NCBI GenBank assembly: GCA_003367665.1
Contig: QKXI01000006.1
Coordinates: 195,702 to 259,701, forward strand
Direction of reading: 5' to 3'
Length of the DNA stretch: 64,000 nt
From: Leifsonia sp. ku-ls
GTDB lineage: Bacteria > Actinomycetota > Actinomycetes > Actinomycetales > Microbacteriaceae
Below are positions 25,040 through 32,765 of this stretch, one piece after another (the first letter of the stretch is position 1; the number at the start of each line of letters is the position of its first letter). The position numbers were made by a program, and so were the translations under genes. The notes below the pieces were generated by a model that searched no databases, had not been told where the DNA came from, and worked only from the letters and a program-made list of their open reading frames with translations.

Positions 25040-25888
25040 TCAGCCGAAGATCATCGGGCGGTCGTCGTCGTCCTCGTCGCCCGCCGGCTGCGACAGCTCG
25101 ACGAGGACGGGGACGTGGTCGCTCGGGGCGTCGCCCTTGCGCTCGTTGCGGTGGATGCTCGCATCCACGACCCGGTCGGCGAAGGCGCGGGAGCCGAGGA
25201 TGAAGTCGATGCGGAGCCCCTCGTTGCGGGGGAAGCGGAGCTGCTTGTAGTCCCAGTACGTGTACCCGTCTGGCACGATCGGCCGCACGACGTCGGTCAG
25301 TCCCGCCTTCTCGAACGCGGCGAAGGCGGTGCGCTCCGGCGGCGAGATGTGGGTCGAGACGCCCGGGACGAGGCTCGGGTCGCCGACGTCGGAGTCGAGC
25401 GGGGCGACGTTCCAGTCGCCCATGAGCGCGAGCTGCAGGTCGGGGTCGTCGGCCAGCCAGCGCTGGGTGTCGGCGGCGAGGACGGCGAGCCAGTCGAGCT
25501 TGTAGACGTAGTGCGGGTCGGCGAGGGACCGGCCGTTGGGCACGTACAGGCTCCAGAGCCGCACGCCGTCGACCGTGGCGCCGATCGCGCGCGCCTCCTT
25601 CGGCAGGTCGGGGCCGTCGTGGTCTTTGAGGAAACCCGGCATGTCGGGGAAGCCGATCTCGACGTCCTCCAGGGGCAGCCGGCTCGCGATCGCGACGCCG
25701 TTCCACTGGTTGAGGCCGTGCAGCACGACCTCGTAGCCCGCCTCCTCGAACGCGGCGTAGGGGAACTGCTCCGGCTTGCACTTGATCTCTTGCATCGCCA
25801 GGACGTCGACGTCTTCGCGGACCATCCAGTCGACCACCCGGACCACACGGGTGCGGATGGAGTTCACATTCCAGGTGGCGACGCGCAT
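25040..25888 (-). CDS. xthA: Exodeoxyribonuclease III
   Basis: A 282-residue AP endonuclease / 3'-5' exonuclease of the EEP fold used in base excision repair. The active-site set is visible: Asn in WNVNSIR, Glu in MQEIKC, Tyr in LYVPNG, Asp and Asn in MGDWNVAP, and the C-terminal SDHVPV with Asp-His. Length fits the ExoIII family. The ATG at 25888 follows a TACGAT box by 6 nt without a Shine-Dalgarno. It is divergent from pyrE. Confidence 0.95.
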   Translation of the reverse strand: MRVATWNVNSIRTRVVRVVDWMVREDVDVLAMQEIKCKPEQFPYAAFEEAGYEVVLHGLNQWNGVAIASRLPLEDVEIGFPDMPGFLKDHDGPDLPKEARAIGATVDGVRLWSLYVPNGRSLADPHYVYKLDWLAVLAADTQRWLADDPDLQLALMGDWNVAPLDSDVGDPSLVPGVSTHISPPERTAFAAFEKAGLTDVVRPIVPDGYTYWDYKQLRFPRNEGLRIDFILGSRAFADRVVDASIHRNERKGDAPSDHVPVLVELSQPAGDEDDDDRPMIFG

Positions 25889-25894
25889 GCCCCG

Positions 25895-25900
25895 ATCGTA
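25895..25900 (-). promoter_or_regulatory. -10 box of leaderless exonuclease III promoter
   Basis: TACGAT on the minus strand followed by 6 nt (CGGGGC) and the ATG at 25888. Confidence 0.55.
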
Positions 25901-25991
25901 TCGGCCGCCGCCGACGTCCTCCGAGCCGACGCCGCGTCGGTGGACAGCTCTCCGCCTGTGGACAACTCCCGGTCACCGGCAGGTTCCCCTC

Positions 25992-25997
25992 TAGAAT
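25992..25997 (+). promoter_or_regulatory. -10 box of pyrE promoter, leaderless from the second GTG
   Basis: TAGAAT ends 1 nt before the GTG at 25999 but 7 nt before the in-frame GTG at 26005. The usual distance from -10 to first base favours a leaderless mRNA that begins at 26005, so the pyrE protein may be two residues shorter than annotated. Confidence 0.55.
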
Positions 25998-25998
25998 C

Positions 25999-26553
25999 GT
26001 GGACGTGACCGACACACGACAGCAGCTCATCGACCACATCGCCGCCGAGGCCGTCTTCCACGGCGACTTCACGCTCACCAGCGGCAAGAAGGCGAGCTAC
26101 TACGTCGATCTGCGCAAGGTCAGCCTCGACCACCGTGTCGCGCCGCTCATCGGCCGCGTGATGATCGATCTCATCCGCGACATCCCCGACGTCTTCGCGG
26201 TCGGAGGCATGACGATGGGCGCCGACCCGGTCGCTGCCGCGATCCTGCATCAGGGCGCCGCACAGGGCCTCACGTACGACGCGTTCGTGGTGCGCAAGGA
26301 GCCGAAGGACCACGGCCGCGGCAAGCAGGTCGAGGGTCCCGACCTCGAGGGCAAGCGCGTCATCGTGCTCGAAGACACCTCGACCACCGGCGGCTCGCCC
26401 CTGAAAGCGGCAGAGGCCCTGAAGAAGGTCGGCGCCGAGATCGCCGCCGTCGCCGTGGTCGTCGACCGCGACACCGGCGCGCGCGAGGCCATCGAGGCCG
26501 CGGGCTACCCCTACCTCGCCGCGATCGGCCTGAAGGACCTGGGGCTGGCCTAG
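25999..26553 (+). CDS. pyrE: Orotate phosphoribosyltransferase
   Basis: A 184-residue type I phosphoribosyltransferase that joins orotate and PRPP to OMP in pyrimidine synthesis. The PRPP-binding loop reads VIVLEDTSTTGGSPLKA (about 118-134), and the flexible catalytic loop is VRKEPKDHGRGKQ (about 95-107). The annotated start is the GTG at 25999; the promoter suggests 26005 instead. The TAG stop shares one base with the GTG of the following large gene, an unusual partner for a pyrimidine gene. Confidence 0.94.
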   Translation: MDVTDTRQQLIDHIAAEAVFHGDFTLTSGKKASYYVDLRKVSLDHRVAPLIGRVMIDLIRDIPDVFAVGGMTMGADPVAAAILHQGAAQGLTYDAFVVRKEPKDHGRGKQVEGPDLEGKRVIVLEDTSTTGGSPLKAAEALKKVGAEIAAVAVVVDRDTGAREAIEAAGYPYLAAIGLKDLGLA

Positions 26554-29500
26554 TGTCCGACGAACGCGGCAGGGGCGCGGCGGACGACGAACGTCCGCCC
26601 GCGACCGAGCCCGACGGCGAGGCGCAGGAACCCGAGATCGGCACCTCCGAGTGGCTGCTGCAGCAGTTGACCGGCGGCCGCCGCGTGGGACGGCGGTCGG
26701 CGGAGCGCGACGCGGAGGAGCCCGCGCCGGTGTCTGTGCCGGAGCCGGAGCCCGCCTCGTCCTCTGCGCCCGCGCACGAACCCCTCCTCGCTCCCGACGA
26801 GGGCCGGTCATCGGCGGACGAAGTCTGGGCAGCACCGGACGACACCCCGAGCGAACCGGCCGCGTTCGACGAGCTCCTCGCCCGCGCCGTGGCGGAGGAG
26901 CAGCCAGCGCCCGAGGCGCCCGTCCCCTCGCAGACGGAGTTCCCGGTCACCTTCAACTGGAACCTCACCCCGGGCGAGGGCGGCGATCCGCTCGTGGAGA
27001 CGGACCCCGAGCAGGAGCCGGACCGGGACGCCGACGGACGCGTCGCGGCGTTTCCGCCGTTCGAGGCGAGCGCTCCCGTGCCGGACGAGCCTGTCGAGCA
27101 TGAGGACGCACCGTCGGCGCGTGCGGGGTCGGCACCCGCGGAGACGCCGGCCTCGGAGCCGGAAGAGCCCGAGCCGATCGAGCCGCAGACGGATGGGCTG
27201 TCGCTGTTCGACGCCCTGATCGCCGACGATTCGCCCGGCGACGTGGCCCCGACGGAAGAAGACGACGCCGAGCCGCCCGCTGCACCGTCGCAGCCCGATG
27301 CGGGAGACACGACGCCGCCCGCCGCATACCGCACGCCGCTGTTCGAGCCGCCGGCGCCGATGCCCGAACCGCCGGTGCCCGACGCCGGGGCTCCCGCCTA
27401 CGGTGGTTCGTTGTTCGAGCCGTCGGCACCGGAGGCCGAGTCCCCGGCGTACCATGACGCGCTCTCCGAGCCGCCGGCGCCTGAGCCGGAGCCCGAACCG
27501 CCGACCTACCGCACGCCACTCTTCGAGCCGTCGACCCCCACCACCGAGGCCGAGCCGCCCACCGTCGAGACGCCGACCGCGGCCGGCTCGTGGGTGATCC
27601 CGCCTGTCGAGCCGCCTCAGCCCGCGGCGCCCGAGCGGCCGCGCACCATCTTCGACCCGCCGCCGGCGCAGTCCCCCGACGACGCCGACGACGAGTCCGA
27701 CGAGCGCGGCCACGGTCTTGCCGCCCTTCTCGGCTTCGGCCAGCCGGAGGAGCCGGAGCACTCCGGGCGTTCGATCATCGGCGACACCACGAGCATCATC
27801 CCGCTGGTCCCCGGCGCCGTCCTGCCACCGTCCACCGCCCCGACCGCGCCCACCGAGGCGCCATCCGGGTGGGCGGGATCGCACCAGCCCGATCCCTGGT
27901 TCGAGGCGTCCGGTCACCGCGAGCCCGCGGCCCCGACGAACCCGGTGCTGCCGCCGATCGACGCGGCCGCCCTGTTCGAGCCGGCCACCGACACTCCCGC
28001 CCACCGCGCCGCGGCGCCCGACCTGGACGCCGCCCTCCGCTCGGAGAGCAGGCCCGCGTCCCCCACGCTGCCCTCCGAACACTCGCTCCCCCAGGCGGCC
28101 GAGCTCGCAGACCAGGCGGACGTGGCTGAACCAGCGTCGCCGGCCGCACCGTTCACATCCCTCTGGCCTGCTGCGGAGGCGGAGCCCGTCGACGATTCGA
28201 TCACCCGACCCGCGGCAGAGTCCGACGATGGGATCGACGCGGGCGCCCCCTTCGCATCCCTCCGGCCCGCGACCGAGCAGGAGCGCCCGGACGGGTCGGA
28301 CGCCACCATGGGGGAGGAGCCGACGCAGACCGAGGTCCCCGACTGGTCGGCCGCCGCTCCCGCCGTCCCGTCCGAGCCGACGCAGGCGCTTCCGACCGTG
28401 CTGCCCTCCGAGCCGGACATCCCCGCCGCCGAGGCCGAGGTCGCTCTCGGCGGCGTGCCCTCGCCGGCGACCAGCCCAATCGACGCCGCCAGCATCGCGG
28501 CGGCCGCCGAGGTCGCCTCCGAACCGGCGGCTCCGGCGGAATCGGCGGCGGACGACCGACACGACGAGGCGGACGACGAGTCGGATGGGCTCGCCCTGCT
28601 CTTCGGCGATGTCGCCCCCATCGACGATGAGGCGGATGAGGAACTCGCATCCGGTTCGTCTGAGACAGGTGACGAGACCGATGGCGGCGAGTCGCCGACC
28701 TCCGGCGACGATCTGTTCCGTGCCTCCGAAGAGGAGCCGGCGGCCGCCCTCGAGGGGCCGCAGCTGACACCCACCGTCCCCTTCGTCTTCCCGCCGGAGA
28801 GCCCGATCGACACGGACGAGGCCGACGGCATCGACGATCCGAGCGACGCCGTCGCAGCGGAGGCCCCCGTCGTGGACGCTCCCCAGGACGCGGGTTCGGC
28901 CTGGCCCCCCGTCATCGGTGCGGTGGCGGCCGCGGCGGACGATTCGGCTGCCGCCGCGGGATCCTCCGCGCCGGATGCCGCCGGAACCCCCGCCCCCTCG
29001 GCCTCCTCCTCCACCCCCGTCACCGCCGCCACCTCCCCGTCCGCCGCCGCCGGCCCCGCCGCCGCGCCTGCCGCGCCCGGCCTCTGGGACACGCGCAACA
29101 ACCGCATCCTGTTCTCCGTCGCCGGCGGCCTGGCGATCGTGCTCGTGCTCATCGGGCTGTTCGCGCTCGGCACCCGCATCCCGTCGCTGTTCGGCGCGGC
29201 GAAGCCGGCCCCGGCGCCGACCGCGTCCGCGACGCCGGTCGCGAGCCCCACGCCGACCCCGACGCCGGTTCCCACGGTCACGCCGAAGCCGGGCGCAGCC
29301 GTCGGCGCCGGAACGCACCCGTGGGATGCGCTGGGCGGCGGCGAGTGCATCCAGCCGTTCACCTCGGTGTGGGCCCAGGAGTTCACCGTCGTCGACTGTG
29401 CCGCCCCGCACACCGCGCAGCTGGTCTACACCAACGTGCTGTCCGCCGACCCGGCCGCGCCCTACCCCGGGGCGGATGCGCTCGCCGGGCAGATCCCGGG

Positions 29501-29690
29501 GCTGTGCACCGCCTCCGGCGTCGTCGACCTCGGTGCGGCGGGTGCGTACCCCGACCTGCAGGTGATCGGGTCGTTCCCGGCCACCGAGCAGCAGTGGAAG
29601 GACGGACAGCGCTCCTACTACTGCTTCGTCGACCGGTCGGGCGGCGAGCCGCTCACCTCGTCGGTCGCCGGTCCCGGACCGACGGGCTGA
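26553..29690 (+). CDS. Large low-complexity membrane protein with septum-formation-like C-terminal domain
   Basis: A 1045-residue protein. Residues about 1-830 are low complexity, rich in Ala, Pro, Glu, Asp and Ser, and include imperfect repeats around LFEPPAP / YRTPLFEPS (about residues 262-335) and PFTSLWPAAE / PFASLRPATE. One membrane helix follows (ILFSVAGGLAIVLVLIGLFA, about 851-870), then a Pro/Thr linker and an exterior domain of about 120 residues with four cysteines (GGECIQPF, VDCAAPH, GLCTASG, YYCFVD) that resembles the septum-formation domain. The long acidic tail would lie in the cytoplasm. GTG start overlaps the pyrE stop by one base. A link to cell division or envelope growth is inferred from the C-terminal domain only. 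Confidence 0.75.
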   Translation: MSDERGRGAADDERPPATEPDGEAQEPEIGTSEWLLQQLTGGRRVGRRSAERDAEEPAPVSVPEPEPASSSAPAHEPLLAPDEGRSSADEVWAAPDDTPSEPAAFDELLARAVAEEQPAPEAPVPSQTEFPVTFNWNLTPGEGGDPLVETDPEQEPDRDADGRVAAFPPFEASAPVPDEPVEHEDAPSARAGSAPAETPASEPEEPEPIEPQTDGLSLFDALIADDSPGDVAPTEEDDAEPPAAPSQPDAGDTTPPAAYRTPLFEPPAPMPEPPVPDAGAPAYGGSLFEPSAPEAESPAYHDALSEPPAPEPEPEPPTYRTPLFEPSTPTTEAEPPTVETPTAAGSWVIPPVEPPQPAAPERPRTIFDPPPAQSPDDADDESDERGHGLAALLGFGQPEEPEHSGRSIIGDTTSIIPLVPGAVLPPSTAPTAPTEAPSGWAGSHQPDPWFEASGHREPAAPTNPVLPPIDAAALFEPATDTPAHRAAAPDLDAALRSESRPASPTLPSEHSLPQAAELADQADVAEPASPAAPFTSLWPAAEAEPVDDSITRPAAESDDGIDAGAPFASLRPATEQERPDGSDATMGEEPTQTEVPDWSAAAPAVPSEPTQALPTVLPSEPDIPAAEAEVALGGVPSPATSPIDAASIAAAAEVASEPAAPAESAADDRHDEADDESDGLALLFGDVAPIDDEADEELASGSSETGDETDGGESPTSGDDLFRASEEEPAAALEGPQLTPTVPFVFPPESPIDTDEADGIDDPSDAVAAEAPVVDAPQDAGSAWPPVIGAVAAAADDSAAAAGSSAPDAAGTPAPSASSSTPVTAATSPSAAAGPAAAPAAPGLWDTRNNRILFSVAGGLAIVLVLIGLFALGTRIPSLFGAAKPAPAPTASATPVASPTPTPTPVPTVTPKPGAAVGAGTHPWDALGGGECIQPFTSVWAQEFTVVDCAAPHTAQLVYTNVLSADPAAPYPGADALAGQIPGLCTASGVVDLGAAGAYPDLQVIGSFPATEQQWKDGQRSYYCFVDRSGGEPLTSSVAGPGPTG

Positions 29691-29697
29691 CCGGGGC

Positions 29698-30495
29698 TCA
29701 GAGCTCCGTCTCGAGCGGCGTCGCGGACACCAGCTCGTACACGCCGTTCAGCACCTCGTCGGGGCGGAACGGGTAGCGCTCGATCTCGGTGCGGTCGCTG
29801 ATGCCGGTGAGCACCAGGATGGTGTGCAGCCCGGCCTCGATGCCCGCGACCACGTCGGTGTCCATCCGGTCGCCGATCATCGCCGTGTTCTCGGAGTGCG
29901 CGCCGATGCGGTTCATCGCCGAGCGGAACATCATGGGGTTCGGCTTGCCGACCACGTACGGGTCGCGGCCGGTCGCCTTCGTGATCATCGCCGTCACCGC
30001 GCCCGTCGCCGGCAGCGGACCCTCCGCGCTCGGACCGGTCGCGTCCGGGTTCGTGGTGATGAACCGCGCGCCCTTCCCGATCAGGCGGATCGCTTTCGTG
30101 ATCGCGTCGAACGAATAGCTGCGCGTCTCGCCGACGACCACGTAGTCGGGGTTCGTGTCGGTCATGATGAAGCCGGCCTCGTGCAGCGCCGTCGTCAGCC
30201 CGGCCTCGCCGATGACGTACGCGCTGCCGCCCGGCATCTGCGACTTCAGGAAGTCGGCGGTGGCGAGCGCGGAGGTCCAGATCGACTCCTCCGGGACGTC
30301 GAGCCCGGACGTGCGCAGCCGGGCCGCCAGGTCGCGCGGCGTGAAGATCGAGTTGTTGGTGAGCACCAGGAACGGGGTGCCCTGGTCGCGCCACTGCTGG
30401 ATGAGATCGGAGGCGCCGGGAAGCGCCTGGTTCTCGTGCACCAGCACGCCGTCCATGTCGGTCAGCCAGCATTCGATCTCGTCGCGACTCGTCAC
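29698..30495 (-). CDS. HAD-IIA family phosphatase (NagD-like)
   Basis: A 265-residue haloacid dehalogenase-fold hydrolase with a class IIA cap. Motif I is WLTDMDGVLV (Asp13, Asp15), motif II the Thr/Ser in VLTNNS, the conserved Lys is in VVGKPNPMMF and motif IV is MIGDRMDTDV. Members remove phosphate from sugar phosphates, nucleotides or pyridoxal phosphate; the NagD group is mostly a nucleotide or sugar phosphatase. The GTG at 30495 follows AAAGGGG. The gene is convergent with the preceding large gene, 7 nt apart. Confidence 0.92.
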   Translation of the reverse strand: MTSRDEIECWLTDMDGVLVHENQALPGASDLIQQWRDQGTPFLVLTNNSIFTPRDLAARLRTSGLDVPEESIWTSALATADFLKSQMPGGSAYVIGEAGLTTALHEAGFIMTDTNPDYVVVGETRSYSFDAITKAIRLIGKGARFITTNPDATGPSAEGPLPATGAVTAMITKATGRDPYVVGKPNPMMFRSAMNRIGAHSENTAMIGDRMDTDVVAGIEAGLHTILVLTGISDRTEIERYPFRPDEVLNGVYELVSATPLETEL

Positions 30496-30576
30496 GCGGG
30501 CCCCTTTCGCCGGGATTCGGATGCGACCAGCTTAGAGGCCGCGCCCCCGCAGCGGTGAGGCCGGCTGCGCCCCGGA

Positions 30577-30582
30577 TACGCT
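30577..30582 (+). promoter_or_regulatory. -10 box of leaderless SpoU methyltransferase promoter
   Basis: TACGCT followed by 6 nt (GAACGA) and the GTG at 30589. Confidence 0.5.
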
Positions 30583-30588
30583 GAACGA

Positions 30589-31227
30589 GTGGACGAGAAT
30601 CCCAACCCGACGCACGAGCTGACCACGAACGGCGTCGGGCCGTGGCCGGGCGAGTGGCCGGACGATCCGCGCTACGACCACGAGCTCCTCCGCCACGGCG
30701 ACACCCGCAACGTGATCGACCGCTACCGCTACTGGAGCATGGAGGCGATCGTCGCCGACCTCGACCGGCACAGGCACCCGTTCCACGTCGCCATCGAGAA
30801 CTGGCAGCACGACCTGAACATCGGCTCCATCGTCCGCAGCGCCAACGCCTTCGCGGCCGACACCGTCCACATCATCGGCCGGCGCCGCTGGAACAAGCGC
30901 GGCGCCATGGTCACCGACCGCTACCAGCACGTGGTGCACCACGACGACGTGGTCGGTTTCGTCGCCTGGGCGCGGGAGGCCGGCCTGCCGGTGATCGCGA
31001 TCGACAACGTCCCCGGCTCGGTCGCCATCGAGACGTTCGCGCTGCCGCGCGAGTGCGTGCTGCTGTTCGGCCAGGAGGGTCCCGGGCTCTCGGCGGCGGC
31101 CCTGGACGCGGCGGATGCCGTGGTCGAGATCACCCAGTTCGGCTCCACCCGCTCGATCAACGCCTCCGCCGCCGCCGCGATCGCGATGCACGCCTGGGTC
31201 ACCCAACACGTCCCGTTCCCGCGGTGA
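30589..31227 (+). CDS. TrmH/SpoU family RNA 2'-O-methyltransferase
   Basis: A 212-residue SPOUT methyltransferase. The three family motifs are NIGSIVRSANAFA (motif 1), LLFGQEGPGLS (motif 2) and GSTRSINASAAAAIAMHAW (motif 3), the last forming the trefoil knot that binds SAM. It methylates the 2'-hydroxyl of a tRNA or rRNA nucleotide; the target cannot be read. The N-terminal extension of about 60 residues (TTNGVGPWPGEWPDDPRYD) is more than a minimal TrmH. A -10 box 6 nt before the GTG suggests a leaderless mRNA. Confidence 0.9.
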   Translation: MDENPNPTHELTTNGVGPWPGEWPDDPRYDHELLRHGDTRNVIDRYRYWSMEAIVADLDRHRHPFHVAIENWQHDLNIGSIVRSANAFAADTVHIIGRRRWNKRGAMVTDRYQHVVHHDDVVGFVAWAREAGLPVIAIDNVPGSVAIETFALPRECVLLFGQEGPGLSAAALDAADAVVEITQFGSTRSINASAAAAIAMHAWVTQHVPFPR

Positions 31228-31236
31228 CCGACGGGG

Positions 31237-31656
31237 TCAGCGGTTGGAGAGCCGCCAGACCAGCTTGAGGCCCGACCAGTCCGTGTCGACCGCGGCCACC
31301 TTCACGTCGACCAGGCCGCGGGCCAGCGCGGCCTCCCGCACCACCGCATCGCTCAGGTCGCTGACGTGCCCGGCCGCCTTCCGCGGCCAGGCCGCCCAGA
31401 TCATGCCGTCGGGCCGGATGCGCTCGCCGAGGTCGTCCAGCTCGGCCAGCAGTTCCGCGGTCGACCGGAAGAACGCGAGCACCAGCCCGGCCGGTCCGTC
31501 GTCGACCCAGGTCACCTCCGGCGCCCCGTCGAGCGGGATGCTCCAGCCCTCGTCGGCGTGCAGGACCGACGCTCGCATGCCCGGCTTGAGGCCGAGCTTC
31601 TTCCACAGCGGGGTGCCGGAGTAGCCCGCGGCGTCGGCCGGGCTCACGCGCGCCAT
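31237..31656 (-). CDS. DUF3052 family protein
   Basis: A 139-residue soluble protein of the DUF3052 family: it begins with YSGTPLWKKLGLKPGMRA and contains RPDGMIWAAWPRKAAGH and a C-terminal TDWSGLKLVWRL, the usual order. The function is unknown; a relative in Streptomyces development is known to me only vaguely, so I do not transfer it. The ATG at 31656 lies 13 nt inside the end of the metallophosphoesterase gene, so both are cotranscribed. Confidence 0.88.
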   Translation of the reverse strand: MARVSPADAAGYSGTPLWKKLGLKPGMRASVLHADEGWSIPLDGAPEVTWVDDGPAGLVLAFFRSTAELLAELDDLGERIRPDGMIWAAWPRKAAGHVSDLSDAVVREAALARGLVDVKVAAVDTDWSGLKLVWRLSNR

Positions 31657-32483
31657 CCCGCGTCGTCCGCGATCCGCCGGATGGCCTCGGCGTCGAGGTC
31701 GTACACCGTCGCGCCATCGTCGGGCGCCGGCGCGGTGACCGCGTGCGCGCGGATCGGGCCGTCCACCGGCACCTGCACCCACGCGAAGCCCGCGCCGCGC
31801 ACCGCCCGCTCCCGCGTCGGCGGCCACAGCACGTCGGTCGTGTTGGCGACGGCCGGAGCGACGACCACCGGGATGCCGGACGCACCGGCCTCCGTGACGA
31901 GCCCGTGGTGGTAGTGCCCGGCGAGGATGGCCCGCACGTCTCCGCTCGCGCAGACCTCGAGCAGCGGCTCCGGATCGACGAACCGCAGGGTCTCGAACAG
32001 CACCGTCGTCGGCGGCACCGGCGGATGGTGCAGCACGACGACCGTCCCGTGCTCCGCGGGCGTCGCGAGCACGTCGCGCAGCCGCTCCAGCTGTGCGTCG
32101 TCGACCCTGCCGTAGCCGGCGCGCGGAACGCTGGTGTCGACCGTGACGATGCGGAAGCCGCGGACCGTCGTGACCGTCTCGCGCGCTCCGAGCACCTCCT
32201 CGAACCCGTCGCGCAGGTCGTGGTTGCCCATCGCGTATACGATGGCCGCGCCGCGCTCGGCCGCCCACGGTTCGAGCGTGCCCTTCAGCCGCCGGTACGA
32301 GTCGATGCTGCCGTCGTCGGACAGGTCGCCCGACGCGGCCACCACATCCACCTCGCCGAGCGAGCCGGCGCGCGCCAGAACGCGGTCGAGCCCGGCGAGC
32401 GTGTCGACGATCCCGTAGTGGAGGCGGCCGTCGCCGTACAGGTGCGTGTCGGAGAGGTGCAGGATGCGGAGGGCTTCTGTCAC
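31644..32483 (-). CDS. Metallophosphoesterase (CpdA-like)
   Basis: A 279-residue calcineurin-like phosphoesterase with the metal-binding series LHLSDTHLYG (DxH), AASGDLSDDG (GD), YAMGNHDLRD (GNHD), VVVLHHPPVPP (H) and ILAGHYHHGLV (GHxH). Spacing fits the CpdA/Icc class of cyclic nucleotide phosphodiesterases, though bacterial members often hydrolyse other phosphodiesters. The GTG at 32483 follows a TAGGGT box by 6 nt. The DUF3052 gene overlaps its end. Confidence 0.9.
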   Translation of the reverse strand: MTEALRILHLSDTHLYGDGRLHYGIVDTLAGLDRVLARAGSLGEVDVVAASGDLSDDGSIDSYRRLKGTLEPWAAERGAAIVYAMGNHDLRDGFEEVLGARETVTTVRGFRIVTVDTSVPRAGYGRVDDAQLERLRDVLATPAEHGTVVVLHHPPVPPTTVLFETLRFVDPEPLLEVCASGDVRAILAGHYHHGLVTEAGASGIPVVVAPAVANTTDVLWPPTRERAVRGAGFAWVQVPVDGPIRAHAVTAPAPDDGATVYDLDAEAIRRIADDAGWRA

Positions 32484-32489
32484 GCGGCC

Positions 32490-32495
32490 ACCCTA
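32490..32495 (-). promoter_or_regulatory. -10 box of leaderless metallophosphoesterase promoter
   Basis: TAGGGT on the minus strand followed by 6 nt (GGCCGC) and the GTG at 32483. Confidence 0.55.
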
Positions 32496-32520
32496 CCGGC
32501 GACCACCGGCGCCGCCGCGG

Positions 32521-32685
32521 TCACTCGGTGTCGAGCGCCTCGATGATCGCGTCGACCGCGGTGATCAGGTTGTGCAGCGCCTGCCGTTCGATCGAGTCCT
32601 CCGGCAGCTTCTGGATGTCGTAGCTGGCGGCGCTCGCCGCCTGCCGCGCCTGCGAGAGCGCCGCCTGCACTTCGAGATCGGCCAT
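32521..32685 (-). CDS. 54-residue helical protein of unknown function
   Basis: A short gene read directly from the sequence: start ATG at 32685, stop TGA at 32521-32523. The product begins MADLEVQAALSQARQAASAA, continues with SYDIQKLPEDSIERQAL and ends AIIEALDTE, predicting two amphipathic helices separated by KLPED. GGGAGGA lies 6 nt before the start, one of the clearest Shine-Dalgarno sites in the window, which supports a real gene. No domain is recognised. It lies between the metallophosphoesterase and the YhgE-like operon on the same strand. Confidence 0.72.
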   Translation of the reverse strand: MADLEVQAALSQARQAASAASYDIQKLPEDSIERQALHNLITAVDAIIEALDTE

Positions 32686-32710
32686 GGTCGTCCTCCCTGT
32701 GGTCGGATGC

Positions 32711-32751
32711 TGGTGGGCGCCACCCTACCGCCGACGGAGGGGCGCCCACCA
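32711..32751 (-). terminator. Hairpin terminator after the YhgE/Pip gene
   Basis: Eleven-bp perfect arms (32711-32721 and 32741-32751) with a 19-nt loop begin 15 nt past the stop of the YhgE-like gene on the minus strand and separate it from the 54-residue gene. Confidence 0.5.
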
Positions 32752-32765
32752 GAGCCGCGGAGCCG

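Noticed and set aside
26808-29411. Antisense open frame of over 800 codons opposite the large low-complexity gene
   Set aside because: Product is Arg/Gly-rich shadow sequence. The plus-strand reading has a membrane helix, a cysteine-rich domain and a coupled start, so it is the real gene.
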